A stretch of 64,000 nt of DNA, taken from Aromatoleum buckelii (GTDB lineage: Bacteria; Pseudomonadota; Gammaproteobacteria; Burkholderiales; Rhodocyclaceae). The notes under the pieces are model-generated. The model was not told the origin of the DNA and did not search any database. It saw only the letters and a program-made list of their open reading frames with translations. The translations under genes and the position numbers were made by a program. The stretch is from the NCBI RefSeq assembly GCF_012910785.2, contig NZ_WTVH02000010.1, positions 1,674,001 through 1,738,000 on the forward strand, given 5' to 3'. The number at the start of each line of letters is the position of its first letter. Position 1 is the first letter of the stretch. Of this stretch, positions 31,463 through 40,093 are shown in pieces.

Positions 31463-31918
31463 ATGCGACTCTGGTCATTGCATCCAAGGTATCTCGACCC
31501 GCAAGGTCTGGTCGCGCTGTGGCGGGAAGCGCTTCTCGCTCGTGCCGTGCTGCGGGGCGAGACGAAGGGCTACCGCAATCACCCCCAGCTCGATCGCTTC
31601 CGCAGTCATGCGGCTCCCGTCTCTGCGATCAACACGTATCTCGTCGGGGTGTATGGTGAGGCTGTCGCTCGCGGCTACTCGTTCGATAGCGGGAAGATCG
31701 ACAGCGTGCAAACATGCGCGCAGCTGCCCGTCACGGATGGGCAGATCTCGTACGAGTGGCGGCACCTGCTGCAGAAGCTGTCCAGCCGCAGTCCCGCACT
31801 CCACGAACAGTGGCGCAGTTGCGATAAGCCGGAATGTCACCCTATCTTTGTCGTTCGTCAGGGGCAGATCGAGCCTTGGGAACGGCAGTCCGGGTCTGTG
31901 GGAACGAATGCTAGATGA
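31463..31918 (+). CDS. Pyrimidine-dimer DNA glycosylase family protein (endonuclease V-like)
   Basis: A 151-residue protein starting MRLWSLHPRYLDPQGLVALW, with KGYRNHPQLDRFR and INTYLVGVYGEAVARGYSFD. This is the pattern of the bacterial Pyr_excise family related to T4 endonuclease V. It is expected to nick DNA at UV dimers. Activity on dimers in these chromosomal members is inferred from the family. The C-terminus after residue 130 is not conserved. Confidence 0.85.
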   Translation: MRLWSLHPRYLDPQGLVALWREALLARAVLRGETKGYRNHPQLDRFRSHAAPVSAINTYLVGVYGEAVARGYSFDSGKIDSVQTCAQLPVTDGQISYEWRHLLQKLSSRSPALHEQWRSCDKPECHPIFVVRQGQIEPWERQSGSVGTNAR

Positions 31919-32014
31919 AACATGCGCTTGACGATCCGGTTCAGCCGTCAAGCAGCGAGCTGCGCTGCTCGCCTGCCGCTCGCCTCCGTCGTTGTGCCCG
32001 TTCGGGAGATCCCC

Positions 32015-32368
32015 ATGGCCTGGCTCATCACCAAGTACCTGCTCACCGCAACTGTCGTGGTCATCGTTTCCGAGGCGGCGAAGCGCAGTGACAAGCTCGG
32101 AGGGTTCATCGCCGCCCTTCCCTTGGTCACATTCCTCGCGCTCATCTGGCTCTACGTCGAGAAGCAGCCTCAGGCCAGGATTTCCAACCATGCGTGGTAC
32201 ACGTTCTGGTACGTGCTGCCTACGTTGCCGATGTTCCTCGCGTTCCCCTTGCTGTTACCCCGCCTCGGGTTCTGGCTGACCATGCTCGCCAGTGTCGGCA
32301 TCACGGTGCTGTGCTTTGGCTTGTTCGCGGTGGTGCTCCGTCCGTTCGGCATTCAGTTGCTGCCGTGA
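32015..32368 (+). CDS. DUF3147 family membrane protein
   Basis: A 117-residue protein with four predicted membrane helices. It starts MAWLITKYLLTATVVVIVSEAAKRSDKLGG, typical of DUF3147. GGGAGA lies before the ATG at 32015; the longer frame from 31922 has no membrane-protein character and is rejected. The function is unknown. Confidence 0.8.
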   Translation: MAWLITKYLLTATVVVIVSEAAKRSDKLGGFIAALPLVTFLALIWLYVEKQPQARISNHAWYTFWYVLPTLPMFLAFPLLLPRLGFWLTMLASVGITVLCFGLFAVVLRPFGIQLLP

Positions 32369-32499
32369 AGGGGTTTCTGCCTTCCGTTGCGGCCGGCCCT
32401 CTTTCCAGTGGCTGTATTAGCCCGCCCGGAAGGAAATCGTGGAAACGAGGGCCGAAAAGACGGTCCGCTGCGCGCAAGCGGGACGACGGTGCGGATGCG

Positions 32500-33135
32500 T
32501 CACAGAGAAGGTGCCGAGGACGCAAGCTTCAGGCCCAGGGCCACCATTACCGCTCCCGCCACCCGATCGATCGACGACTTGAAGCGCAGGTACGTGCGGC
32601 GAGGCTTTTCGGCCGAAAGGGTCACCGCAACCAAGGCGTACCAGGCGGTCTCGATGATGAACACCAGTCCCGCGATCACGCTGCCGACGGCGAGCCCTGC
32701 GCCGTTCGGCAGGAACGCAGCAAAGATACTCGCGTACACAATGGCCGCTTTGGGGTTGCTGAGCTGGGTACCGAGGCCGAAAAGGAGCGATCGGGCCACG
32801 CTGTCACTGTTCGCCCCCGGTGCCACGGCTTGCCCCGGCAACGGCTGTCGAGATGCGCGCCAGATCATGATGCCGAGGTACGCGAGGTAGATTCCGCCGG
32901 CAAGCTTGAAAGCAAGGTACAGAGCGGGCACGGAGAGCAGCAAAGCCTGCAGCCCGACGAGGGCCGCAACCGTGAAAAGGACGCCGCCGATGCCCATGCC
33001 CACCGCAGCGGCCAGCCCATTGCCTCGACCGGAAGAAACTGCCGTCCGCGCGACCATGACGAAGCTCGGCCCGGGACTTACGGTTCCAACGATCAGGACG
33101 CCGACGATGCCGGCAAGTGAGAGGATTTCATTCAT
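32500..33135 (-). CDS. LysE/RhtB family amino-acid exporter
   Basis: A 211-residue six-helix protein with the LysE signature GTVSPGPSFVMVARTAVSSGRGNGLAAAVGMGIG near the N-terminus. Such carriers export amino acids or homoserine lactones. The ATG at 33133-33135 is chosen; upstream in-frame sequence is Arg/Pro rich and not hydrophobic. Confidence 0.9.
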   Translation of the reverse strand: MNEILSLAGIVGVLIVGTVSPGPSFVMVARTAVSSGRGNGLAAAVGMGIGGVLFTVAALVGLQALLLSVPALYLAFKLAGGIYLAYLGIMIWRASRQPLPGQAVAPGANSDSVARSLLFGLGTQLSNPKAAIVYASIFAAFLPNGAGLAVGSVIAGLVFIIETAWYALVAVTLSAEKPRRTYLRFKSSIDRVAGAVMVALGLKLASSAPSL

Positions 33136-33248
33136 CAGTTTTCTCCGCGTCGCGCGGAGGATACCGCAGGAGCCCTTCCTGCGGCTGCAACCGTGCGAGC
33201 CGCGGGCGCCAAAGCGAAAAGTGGCGCAGCAGCGGTCAGCGGGCACCG

Positions 33249-34151
33249 TCAGCGGCGCAATTCGAACACCAGCGCGCGAATCATGCGTTCGGCTTGGCCG
33301 AGGTAGGAGCGGCCGAAGAGGTTGAGGTGGTTCAGGACGTGATACAGGTTGTAGAGGGTCTTTCTTTGCTCGTAGCCTTCGTTCAGCGGCCACACAGTGC
33401 GGTAGGCAGCGTAAAAGGCCGTCGGAAACCCGCCGAATAGCTCGCTCATCGCGAGGTCCGCCTCGCGGTCTCCGCGATATACCGCGGGATCGAAAATCAC
33501 CGGCCTGCCGTCGTCATCGATTGCTGCATTGCCGCTCCAAAGGTCGCCATGAAGCAGGCTTGGCCGCGGGCGGTAATCGAGGAACAACGCCGGCACGCGC
33601 TCGAGCAGCTGTTCGGCTTCGCGCCCAAGAACGTCCCCATGACCCCTCGAGCGCGCCAGCTGCAGTTGCGGGGTCAGTCGACATCGCACGAAAAATCGCG
33701 CCCATCCGTCGTGTTGCATATTGATCTGGGGATTGGTGCCGATGAAGTTGTCGCTTGTCCAGCCAAAGCGCTCGCCGGTATCGTGGTGCAGCTTCGCCAG
33801 GGCTTCGGCGAAGCGCTGGCCGTCTTCGGCGCTCGCGAGCGGGCGCAACTGCAGCCATTCCAGTAGCAGGAAAGCTTCGCCGGTGGTCGCGCCGCTCGCC
33901 AGGACGCGCGGGACCCGGAAAGCCCCGCAGGCAGCCAGTGCGGCCAGACCGTCGACTTCTGCCTCGAACATCGGCAGCGCGGACGCGTCGTTCAGCTTGA
34001 GAAAATAACGCTGCCCGCCGGCACGGACCTCGAACGCACGACTGATGGAGCCGCTGCCTGTTGTCTGCACTTCGGCGCCGGAAAAGTTGATGCCGGTGGC
34101 AGCCTTGAGGGCTTGCTCGAGTTCGGCGCTCAGGTTTTGATGGTCTTCCAC
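33249..34151 (-). CDS. Fructosamine kinase family protein
   Basis: A 300-residue FN3K-like kinase: RYFLKLN (ATP lysine), LLLEWLQL, the catalytic LLHGDLWSGNA (HGD) and VIFDPAVYRGDREADLAM (DPA/DFG-equivalent). It phosphorylates ketosamines so that glycated proteins are deglycated. GTG at 34149-34151 with GGGAG seven bases upstream is preferred over a TTG nine codons earlier. Confidence 0.88.
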   Translation of the reverse strand: MEDHQNLSAELEQALKAATGINFSGAEVQTTGSGSISRAFEVRAGGQRYFLKLNDASALPMFEAEVDGLAALAACGAFRVPRVLASGATTGEAFLLLEWLQLRPLASAEDGQRFAEALAKLHHDTGERFGWTSDNFIGTNPQINMQHDGWARFFVRCRLTPQLQLARSRGHGDVLGREAEQLLERVPALFLDYRPRPSLLHGDLWSGNAAIDDDGRPVIFDPAVYRGDREADLAMSELFGGFPTAFYAAYRTVWPLNEGYEQRKTLYNLYHVLNHLNLFGRSYLGQAERMIRALVFELRR

Positions 34152-34241
34152 CGCAGAACTCCCGGTTTGTGGACGCAAGGCTCTCTGAAATCGGCAAGCA
34201 CAATGAATCCCGGATGCGACAGTGAAGTTCGACTGGTCGGC

Positions 34242-35393
34242 CTAATAATCCGCTCGCACGAACGGAATAGGCAAGGCAGTGAGCGCAGGATGGAGCGGTT
34301 GTTGCGTCGTGACGCGAGGCAGGCTGGCCGCAGCCGGCTGCGTCTCAGCGGCAAGCAGATCGAGCGCCTGCCCGATCGCGTCTTCGGGAGGGATGTCCGC
34401 GACGAAGGACGCCGTATGTTCGCAGCGCTGCTCGATCGTGTTGGCGCCGCACTCCGGGCATGCGAGGCGCCAGGAGAGCAAGGGGCGGTGTTGGGTGCGG
34501 CTGGTGGGGCCGGCGTTTATGAGATTGCCGCACCAGTAGATGCCGACCGATGCAGTCCCGACGGCACGGGCAAGGTGCAGGGGGCCCGAGTCGTTCGCGA
34601 CGATGAGTGCAGCCTGGGCGAGAACCCCGGTGAGGAGGGAGAGCGTTGAGTCGGGGCCCAGGTCGATGAACGGGTGACGCATGTTTTCAGCCAACTCGTC
34701 CAGTTGCGGCCGTTCGTCGCCCGTGGCGTTCACAACGATCATCGCACCAGCGTCCCCGAGCGCATCGCCGACCGCCGCGAAACTGGCGGCTGGCCAGCGA
34801 CGCCGCGGATCGGAAGCTCCGAGGTGAAGCACGGCAATAGTCTTGCCAGCCGGCAGGACGGCACGGGCGGCGGCGAGATCCTCATCCGTGACGCTCATCC
34901 GCGGCTCCCAGCCGGCAGGACGCGCACCGGCCAACGCCACGACCTCGAGATAGCGGAAAACTTCGGGCTGGTAATAGATATAGGGGACTGAAAATTCCAG
35001 GGGCTCCGCGTCGGCGGCGCACAAACCGAAAGTGTGTCGTGCTCCCAGCTGCTTGATGAACGGGTTGGACCATCGCCCCCCGCCGTGCAACTGGAACGCC
35101 AGGTCGAAGCGTTCTGCGCGCATGGCGTGGAAGAACGAATCGAGCGCCGCCGTATCTTCCCGAGTGTCTTCCGGGGCACCAACTCCCCGGGCTGCGGGCA
35201 ACTCGACGACCCGGTCGATGGCCCCTGGTCGCCCGGTCAGATAAGTCCGGTGCCAGGCTTTTCCCAGCAGCACGATTTCAGCGCCAGGAAAGGTCGCGCG
35301 AAGCGCGTCGAGAGCCGGAAGACAGAAGATGTAGTCGCCGATGCCGTTGGCACGAAGCACGGCGATCTTGCGAACCTTGCCGAAATTCGTCAT
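34242..35393 (-). CDS. Glycosyltransferase family 9 (heptosyltransferase-like)
   Basis: A 383-residue GT-B protein with N-terminal VLRANGIGDYIFCLPALDALRATFP and the GT9 donor-site VANDSGPLHLARAVGTASVGIYWCG. It likely adds heptose or a related sugar to lipopolysaccharide core. A Cys cluster (CPECGANTIEQRC) near residues 320-335 is unusual but seen in some family members. It is transcribed in the same direction as the fructosamine kinase gene, 63 bp upstream of the latter's stop region. Confidence 0.87.
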   Translation of the reverse strand: MTNFGKVRKIAVLRANGIGDYIFCLPALDALRATFPGAEIVLLGKAWHRTYLTGRPGAIDRVVELPAARGVGAPEDTREDTAALDSFFHAMRAERFDLAFQLHGGGRWSNPFIKQLGARHTFGLCAADAEPLEFSVPYIYYQPEVFRYLEVVALAGARPAGWEPRMSVTDEDLAAARAVLPAGKTIAVLHLGASDPRRRWPAASFAAVGDALGDAGAMIVVNATGDERPQLDELAENMRHPFIDLGPDSTLSLLTGVLAQAALIVANDSGPLHLARAVGTASVGIYWCGNLINAGPTSRTQHRPLLSWRLACPECGANTIEQRCEHTASFVADIPPEDAIGQALDLLAAETQPAAASLPRVTTQQPLHPALTALPIPFVRADY

Positions 35394-35715
35394 GGATTCA
35401 TCCCTTTTTCCGATGCGTTGTCGATTCTTCTCCTGCTGGCATCACGAGGGCCGAGCCCGCACCGTTTCGGGCACGATCGCCGCCCGGAGCTGGCCCATTC
35501 GGGGAGAACGATGCTGCAGACCTGTGGCGCCACTTAAGCAAACGCCGGGCCGCATGTTCCGCATGCGGTGGAAAAATTCGACTCCGCGTTTGTCCCGCGT
35601 GCGTTCCTTGCGATTCCGCAAGCGCCGAGTAGTATTCCAATTGCACCTGCTGGAATACGCATCACTGGGAGAGCCGCGCGCTGGATGATCCGAACGGCAT
35701 AAGGAGTGGAGAACC
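35394..35715. other. Intergenic region, 322 bp
   Basis: No coding frame with family features was found. It carries the divergent leaders of the GT9 gene and the Yip1-like gene; AAGGAG lies 11 bases before the latter's ATG. No clear promoter is asserted. Confidence 0.5.
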
Positions 35716-36288
35716 ATGAACCTGATGCAATATCCGATGATGCTTTTTTCGACTCACGGCGGCTGGGACGACGTGCAGCGCAGGCACCCGAGCCAGAGGA
35801 AGCTGTTCCTGATGCTCGTGTTGCCGTTGTCGATCCTTCCGCCGGTGATGATTTTGCAGGCGGCGTCAGGCGTGGGCGCTCAGGTCTTTCCAGGCGCGCC
35901 GTACGGCGCCTGGATGCTGGGTGCGCTGCTGTTCTTCATCGCCGAGCAGATCAGCGTTCCGCTGATGGCCGGAGTGATCCGCAGGGGGTGCGTCGCCAAG
36001 GGGGCAAGCGGGGATCTGGCCGGTGCATATGCGGTCGCGGGGATCGCACCGGTGCCGCTGTGGCTTTCATCGCTCGCGCTGCTCGCCGGTCAAATCTGGG
36101 TTGTCGTGCTGCTTGCATTCGCAGCGCTTCTCGCGTCAGGTGTCCTGATCCACCACGGCGTCGAACGGCTGCTCGGCGTCGAGGAGGAAGTGAATGCGAG
36201 CGACGTCGCGGTCCAGGTCATCAGCCTCGGCGTGCTCGCGTGGGGCGCGCTGGTGCTGGTCGCAGCTGCGCCGCTGCTGCTGTCGTAG
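35716..36288 (+). CDS. Yip1-domain membrane protein
   Basis: A 190-residue protein with about five membrane helices (from residue 29 LFLMLVLPLSILPPVMIL onward) and N-terminal FSTHGGWDDV, typical of bacterial Yip1/DUF1282 proteins. The function is unknown. It is the last core-like gene before the accessory half. Confidence 0.75.
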   Translation: MNLMQYPMMLFSTHGGWDDVQRRHPSQRKLFLMLVLPLSILPPVMILQAASGVGAQVFPGAPYGAWMLGALLFFIAEQISVPLMAGVIRRGCVAKGASGDLAGAYAVAGIAPVPLWLSSLALLAGQIWVVVLLAFAALLASGVLIHHGVERLLGVEEEVNASDVAVQVISLGVLAWGALVLVAAAPLLLS

Positions 36289-36414
36289 TGGAATCCGGCC
36301 TCGGTGCCGGCCGAGTCGTTGCGTCGCATCCGACCGCAAAGCCGGCTTGCGGGAAAACACGGGTGAGGAACTCCCCCTTTCAGGAGCGGGAGCTCCCCTC
36401 AAACCCGGAGCGAA

Positions 36415-36429
36415 TCATTCCCACTCGAT
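36415..36429 (-). other. Orphan guaA 3'-end sequence (possible attachment-site scar)
   Basis: On the reverse strand the 15 bases ATCGAGTGGGAATGA encode IEWE-stop, the invariant end of GMP synthase, yet no guaA precedes it (an in-frame stop lies three codons earlier). The guaA 3' end is a known insertion site for genomic islands, which leave such a copy at the far end. The orientation implies that intact guaA lies to the right, beyond the window. This is an inference. Confidence 0.4.
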
Positions 36430-36486
36430 TATTTCCTACGGCCTGCAGCCCGCGTAAAACATCGGCTCTTCCAGTCCATCCATCGA

Positions 36487-36510
36487 GTTTACCGTCACGT
36501 TTACCGTCAA
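36487..36510 (+). repeat. Two 12-bp direct repeats
   Basis: GTTTACCGTCAC and GTTTACCGTCAA stand head to tail, 58 bp from the guaA-like sequence. They could be integrase arm sites if the att interpretation holds; no integrase gene is present here. Confidence 0.5.
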
Positions 36511-36579
36511 GTCGCAGCCGCTCATCCTGACCGCACCGCGCACGGGGAGCCTCCTTCGTTGAACCTCTACTGGCGGCAG

Positions 36580-36996
36580 TCAATGCTCCGGCTCAATTGT
36601 AGTCAGCCAGTTCTCTGTCATGACGTCAGGGTATCTTGCGAAGTCCTTCGTGTTGTTGGTGACGACCGTAACGCCGAGCGCCGCCGCATGGGCTGCAATC
36701 AACTTGTCCAGATGATCCTTCCTGCTCTCGCGCGAGGCCAGTCGGATCGGACCATACGCGATTGCCGCTTCGGCATCGAACGGCATGACCGGAATATCCT
36801 GAATGAGGTCGTCAAGATTCGCCCGCTCGCACCCCGGATCGGCCGATACCGCTACGCCGTATTGAAGTTCGGCAAAGGTGATAGCGGACATCACGACATC
36901 ACCCACATAGCACTGAGCAAATCGTCGAGCGACCTCCTCCGGATGGTTCTTCATCAGGTAGATGCACATGTTGGTGTCGAGCATGTAGCGCGCCAT
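36580..36996 (-). CDS. vapC: VapC family PIN-domain toxin
   Basis: A 138-residue PIN ribonuclease starting MARYMLDTNMCIYLMKN (first acidic residue D7), with SAITFAELQYG (second acidic) and the late LIAAHAAALGVTVVTNNTKDF (third and fourth acidic region). It would cleave tRNA or other RNA when freed from VapB. The ATG at 36994-36996 overlaps the VapB stop (TGATG), so translation is coupled. Confidence 0.93.
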   Translation of the reverse strand: MARYMLDTNMCIYLMKNHPEEVARRFAQCYVGDVVMSAITFAELQYGVAVSADPGCERANLDDLIQDIPVMPFDAEAAIAYGPIRLASRESRKDHLDKLIAAHAAALGVTVVTNNTKDFARYPDVMTENWLTTIEPEH

Positions 36997-37232
36997 CACA
37001 GTGAATCCCTTTCGGCTTGCTCCTGATCGCCGCGACCTTCAGCCATGAAGTCCGGGGAGAACCTCGCGAACTTGGCCATTACACCCGCGAGAGACCGACG
37101 AGCGGGACGAATGCGTAACTCGTCGCCAACGCGTTCGATTTCCAGCTCGATGTCGGTGCGTTCGAAAGCCAGGTCCGATGGAATGCGCACGGCTTGTGAA
37201 TTGCCGTTTTTGAATGCACGCGTGGTGTGCAT
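36996..37232 (-). CDS. vapB: VapB family antitoxin (AbrB/SpoVT fold)
   Basis: A 78-residue protein starting MHTTRAFKNGNSQAVRIPSDLAF, the swapped-hairpin AbrB DNA-binding domain. The C-terminal part (FARFSPDFMAEGRGDQEQAERD) should neutralise VapC. First gene of the pair; it is expected to autorepress with VapC at the TGTACA palindromes upstream. Confidence 0.93.
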   Translation of the reverse strand: MHTTRAFKNGNSQAVRIPSDLAFERTDIELEIERVGDELRIRPARRSLAGVMAKFARFSPDFMAEGRGDQEQAERDSL

Positions 37233-37250
37233 GGCGAGCTCCTGCAGTGG

Positions 37251-37310
37251 ATGTACGGTGTGTGTACACTAGAACAAGCGAGCCATTTTTGTAAATACAT
37301 GGATGTACAT
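37251..37310 (-). promoter_or_regulatory. vapBC operator/promoter candidate
   Basis: Two perfect palindromes lie here: GTGTACAC (37262-37269) and ATGTACAT (37303-37310), plus the half-site ATGTAC at 37251. On the reverse strand TTTACA, a -35 candidate, lies between them. Repeated palindromes before an AbrB-type antitoxin gene fit autorepression. Confidence 0.5.
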
Positions 37311-37747
37311 GCGTGGAACGAAAGATCGCTGGTGTCGCCCTGATCCCCTACCGAACCGATTCGAGTTCACCAGCCGGCCTCGGGCCGCATCCCCGACCGC
37401 CTTGTCCTGCGCTCACTCCCTTGCTCTTCGTTGAGCCCCCGCCGCGCCTGTCGCGGCCGCTCCGGTGCCGCCTCGTCGCCAGCCGCGCTCCCGCGCACTG
37501 GCAATACCGTCGCCGCCCCCTTCAAGCGCCAATGTTAGGCGGCCAGGGCGCTTCTCTGGACCATACATCGAGGACTGTGGTCAGGCGCCCCCACGTTCTC
37601 CCCGGTGCAATTCTTCTGCCGGCTGCCGAACTGCCAAGCGATCTGGACCGCCATCTCGCCGTTCAGGTACCCATCACACAGCGCGTCCGGGATCGAACCG
37701 GTGACACCTGGAGCCACGATCCGGCTTACAAATCTTTAATATCAATA
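37311..37747. other. Non-coding stretch, 437 bp
   Basis: Open frames here have no family-like composition. An AAGCGCC/GGCGCTT inverted repeat surrounds GTTAGGC near 37523-37552, and a T-loop-like GGTTCGATCCC occurs on the reverse strand near 37690, but neither an integron attC nor a tRNA can be completed. It is likely junction debris between vapBC and the IS5 element. Confidence 0.4.
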
Positions 37748-39026
37748 GGGCACCTCGAATAACCCGAGGTTTTCTGTAAATCCCGCCGCGCAACCATGAT
37801 CGCGACCGAGTTCGGTTCAGTTCCTTCGGCAAATCATCGCTTCTTCCCGCGATGTCGCCCCGTTTTTGCCTCGAATCGCCTCGGGAACCGGCGATTCGGC
37901 CCATTTCGGGCGTCAGAAGGCCTCGATTCCGGCTTCCTGGAAATAGACCAACCGCTTCAGGTTGTAGCAGGCGGCCATCGTCGTCATCGCAAAGCTCGCC
38001 CGCGCCTGGCCGATCGTGCGGATCAGCTTGCCGCCCATCTGCGCGATGGCGGCAAACGGATGCTCGACCCGCGCGCGTGTCTTGGCGATGCGTTTGTTGC
38101 GTCGCTGCTGGCACTCGGACAGCGGCTTGTTGCGCTTGCCCTTCCGCTGGATCTGGTTGCGAAAGCCGTTCTCCTTCAGCCTGGCTTCACGCCCCTCGGA
38201 CGGGTAGCCCCGATCGGCATAGACGTCGCGGCTCGTGTTGCTCGTGTCGAAGACGTTGTCGAAGTGCTGGCTGTCGTGCGTGCTGGCAGTATCGGTCTCG
38301 ATCCGGCGGATGATCTTGTACTTCTTGTCGACGTTGATCGACAGCTTGTAGCCGAAGTGGCTCTTGCCGTGCTTCTTGGTCCAGGTCGCATCCAGATCCT
38401 TCTGGCGCCGCTTCGCCGGGCGCCACGAGGCGGGCATCGCACCTTGCTCGATCAGCTCTTTCTCGCCTCGGTTGTTGTGCTGCTTGGGCGCCGGTACCAG
38501 GGTGGCGTCGATGATCTGGCCGCCGCGGGCGATGAAGCCTTTCTTGAGCAGTTGTGCAGAGACGCCGTCGAACAGCGCCTGCGCGCCCGCTGCGCCGATG
38601 CGGTTCTCGAAGGTCCACACCGTGGTGCGGTCGGGGACGTTCGTCGCGTTCGCCAGGCTGCAGAAGCGTTTATAGCTCATGCGGTCGAGCAACGGGTATT
38701 CCATCTGCTCATCCGAGAGGTTGTACAGGCGCTTCAACACCAGAATCCGAACCATCGTCTCGGTCGGGTACGGCGGACGCCCGCCCTGCGCGCTGACCGG
38801 TCGCGGCGCGACCCGATCGACCTCGGCCGCCAGCGCCGCAAAGTCGATGTGCGACTCGATCTCGGCCAGCGGATCGCCCAGCGAGTCGATTTTCTTGCGG
38901 TGCCGTTCGTCAGCGAACAGGTCGGTCTTGAGGGCGCTACGCGGTTTCATCGATGTCGGCTATGGCGAGATTGAGGGCGCTGTAATTTTACCAAGGGCGG
39001 GCGAGTCGAGGTTTTTCGAGGCGCCC
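37748..39026 (-). mobile_element. IS5-family insertion sequence
   Basis: A single transposase gene flanked by imperfect terminal inverted repeats: left GGGCACCTCGAATAACC (37748-37764) and right, read inward, GGGCGCCTCGAAAAACC (39010-39026), 15 of 17 bases matching. The element is about 1.28 kb. Flanks (AATA left, GTCA right) show no target duplication, so rearrangement after insertion is possible. Confidence 0.8.
37913..38950 (-). CDS. IS5-family DDE transposase
   Basis: A 345-residue transposase starting MKPRSALKTDLFADE, with ARGGQIIDATLVPAP (first D), DVYADRGYPSEGREARL (second D) and RARVEHPFAAIAQMGGKLIRT (catalytic E, as in YREN-like regions). The frame is intact and of normal length, so it may be active. 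It fills the IS5-type element. Confidence 0.95.
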   Translation of the reverse strand: MKPRSALKTDLFADERHRKKIDSLGDPLAEIESHIDFAALAAEVDRVAPRPVSAQGGRPPYPTETMVRILVLKRLYNLSDEQMEYPLLDRMSYKRFCSLANATNVPDRTTVWTFENRIGAAGAQALFDGVSAQLLKKGFIARGGQIIDATLVPAPKQHNNRGEKELIEQGAMPASWRPAKRRQKDLDATWTKKHGKSHFGYKLSINVDKKYKIIRRIETDTASTHDSQHFDNVFDTSNTSRDVYADRGYPSEGREARLKENGFRNQIQRKGKRNKPLSECQQRRNKRIAKTRARVEHPFAAIAQMGGKLIRTIGQARASFAMTTMAACYNLKRLVYFQEAGIEAF

Positions 39027-39043
39027 GTCAGTACCGCCGCAAT

Positions 39044-39979
39044 CTAACCTTGATCGCGTAGCGCCGGGTCGGAGACTACTTCGCTAAAGTGATCAAAAAT
39101 TAACTGTCGAAGCCATCTGTTTGCCGGATCGCGGTGATACCGCGCGTGCCAGAAGAGTTTGATGGCAATCTCGGGTAGGTTGGCCGGATGCGGGACGGCG
39201 ACGAGATCAAACGGCTCCACGCAACGCATGGCCAAGCGCTCGGGGACAGTTGCAATAAGGTTGGTCGAGTGCAGGATGTGTCCGACCGCGACAAAGTGCG
39301 GCACTACCAAGCGGACGTTGCGACGCACTCCTGCACGATCAAGCATGGTGTCGACCTCACCGTGCCCTGTACCGGCCGACACGACCAGGACGTGCTCTAG
39401 CGACTGAAATAGCTCCAGCCTCATCGGTCGATCGGCTGCGGGATGACCGCGGCGGAACATGCACACGTAGCGCTGCTTGAACAGTCGCCGCTGAAAGAAT
39501 CCTGCCTGTAGTTGTGGGATTAATCCGATCGCCAGATCCACCTTCCCTGCCTCCATGTCCTCCTTGAGACTGGCCGCGGTATTGCGGACAGTACTGATCC
39601 GGACCTTAGGGGCAAGCCGTGTGACGACTTCCATCAGCTCGGGCAGAAAGTAGATCTCACCAATATCGGTAATCGCCAGCGTGAAGGTTCTTGCGCTGGT
39701 AGCGGGATCGTAGATCACGTTCTGGTTCAAGGCGCTGTGAAGTGTCCCCAGCGCGTATGCGACCGGCTCCGCAAGTTGCAGCGCGAAGGGCGTGGGCTCC
39801 ATGCCACGCGCCGTACGCAGAAAGAGTTCGTCCTTCAGGAGCGTGCGCAGACGCTTCAATGCATTGCTCACGGCCGGCTGCGTGATGCCCAAGGTTTCCG
39901 CAACGGTCGAAACCCGTCCGTCTATGAGTAGCTGATTGAAGACGACCAGGAGGTTCAGATCGATGTCACGCAGCTGCAT
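39044..39979 (-). CDS. nagR: LysR-type regulator, NahR/NagR/DntR-like
   Basis: A 311-residue LTTR. Winged HTH: LGITQPAVSNALKRLRTLLKDELFLRTARGMEPTPFA; effector domain with ITDIGEIYFLPELM, STVRNTAASLKEDMEAGKVDLAIGL and AGTGHGEVDTMLDRAGVRRNVRLVVPHF. The sequence follows NahR/DntR closely, and those respond to salicylate. It is divergent from nagAa with an ATTCAC-N5-TGAT type site between. The ATG at 39977-39979 fits the family start. It very likely activates the salicylate operon. Confidence 0.88.
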   Translation of the reverse strand: MQLRDIDLNLLVVFNQLLIDGRVSTVAETLGITQPAVSNALKRLRTLLKDELFLRTARGMEPTPFALQLAEPVAYALGTLHSALNQNVIYDPATSARTFTLAITDIGEIYFLPELMEVVTRLAPKVRISTVRNTAASLKEDMEAGKVDLAIGLIPQLQAGFFQRRLFKQRYVCMFRRGHPAADRPMRLELFQSLEHVLVVSAGTGHGEVDTMLDRAGVRRNVRLVVPHFVAVGHILHSTNLIATVPERLAMRCVEPFDLVAVPHPANLPEIAIKLFWHARYHRDPANRWLRQLIFDHFSEVVSDPALRDQG

Positions 39980-39992
39980 GGCTCCTCGCAAT

Positions 39993-40007
39993 ATTCACAT
40001 CAGTGAT
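39993..40007 (+). promoter_or_regulatory. NahR-type operator between nagR and nagAa
   Basis: ATTCACATCAGTGAT agrees with the known NahR binding consensus ATTCACGCT-N2-TGAT except at the three bases after ATTCAC. It holds a TCAC/GTGA dyad and lies 87 bp before the nagAa start. A related site at 61820-61834 precedes the aryl ligase gene. Confidence 0.6.
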
Positions 40008-40093
40008 GGCGACAATCATAACTGCTTTATCGACTTATAAGACCACCTTCTCCATGATCCGCTCAACGCATCATCTTGCATCGGACGCAGACC

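Noticed and set aside
37523-37552. An integron attC-like site (GTTAGGC with AAGCGCC/GGCGCTT arms)
   Set aside because: No matching 5' RYYYAAC core, no integrase and no cassette array.
37680-37740. A tRNA-like T-loop (GGTTCGATCCC) on the reverse strand
   Set aside because: No acceptor pairing, no CCA and no D or anticodon arm can be built.
37313-37762. A 149-codon open frame between vapB and the IS5 element
   Set aside because: Pro/Arg-rich composition, no family pattern, and the end runs into the IS terminal repeat.
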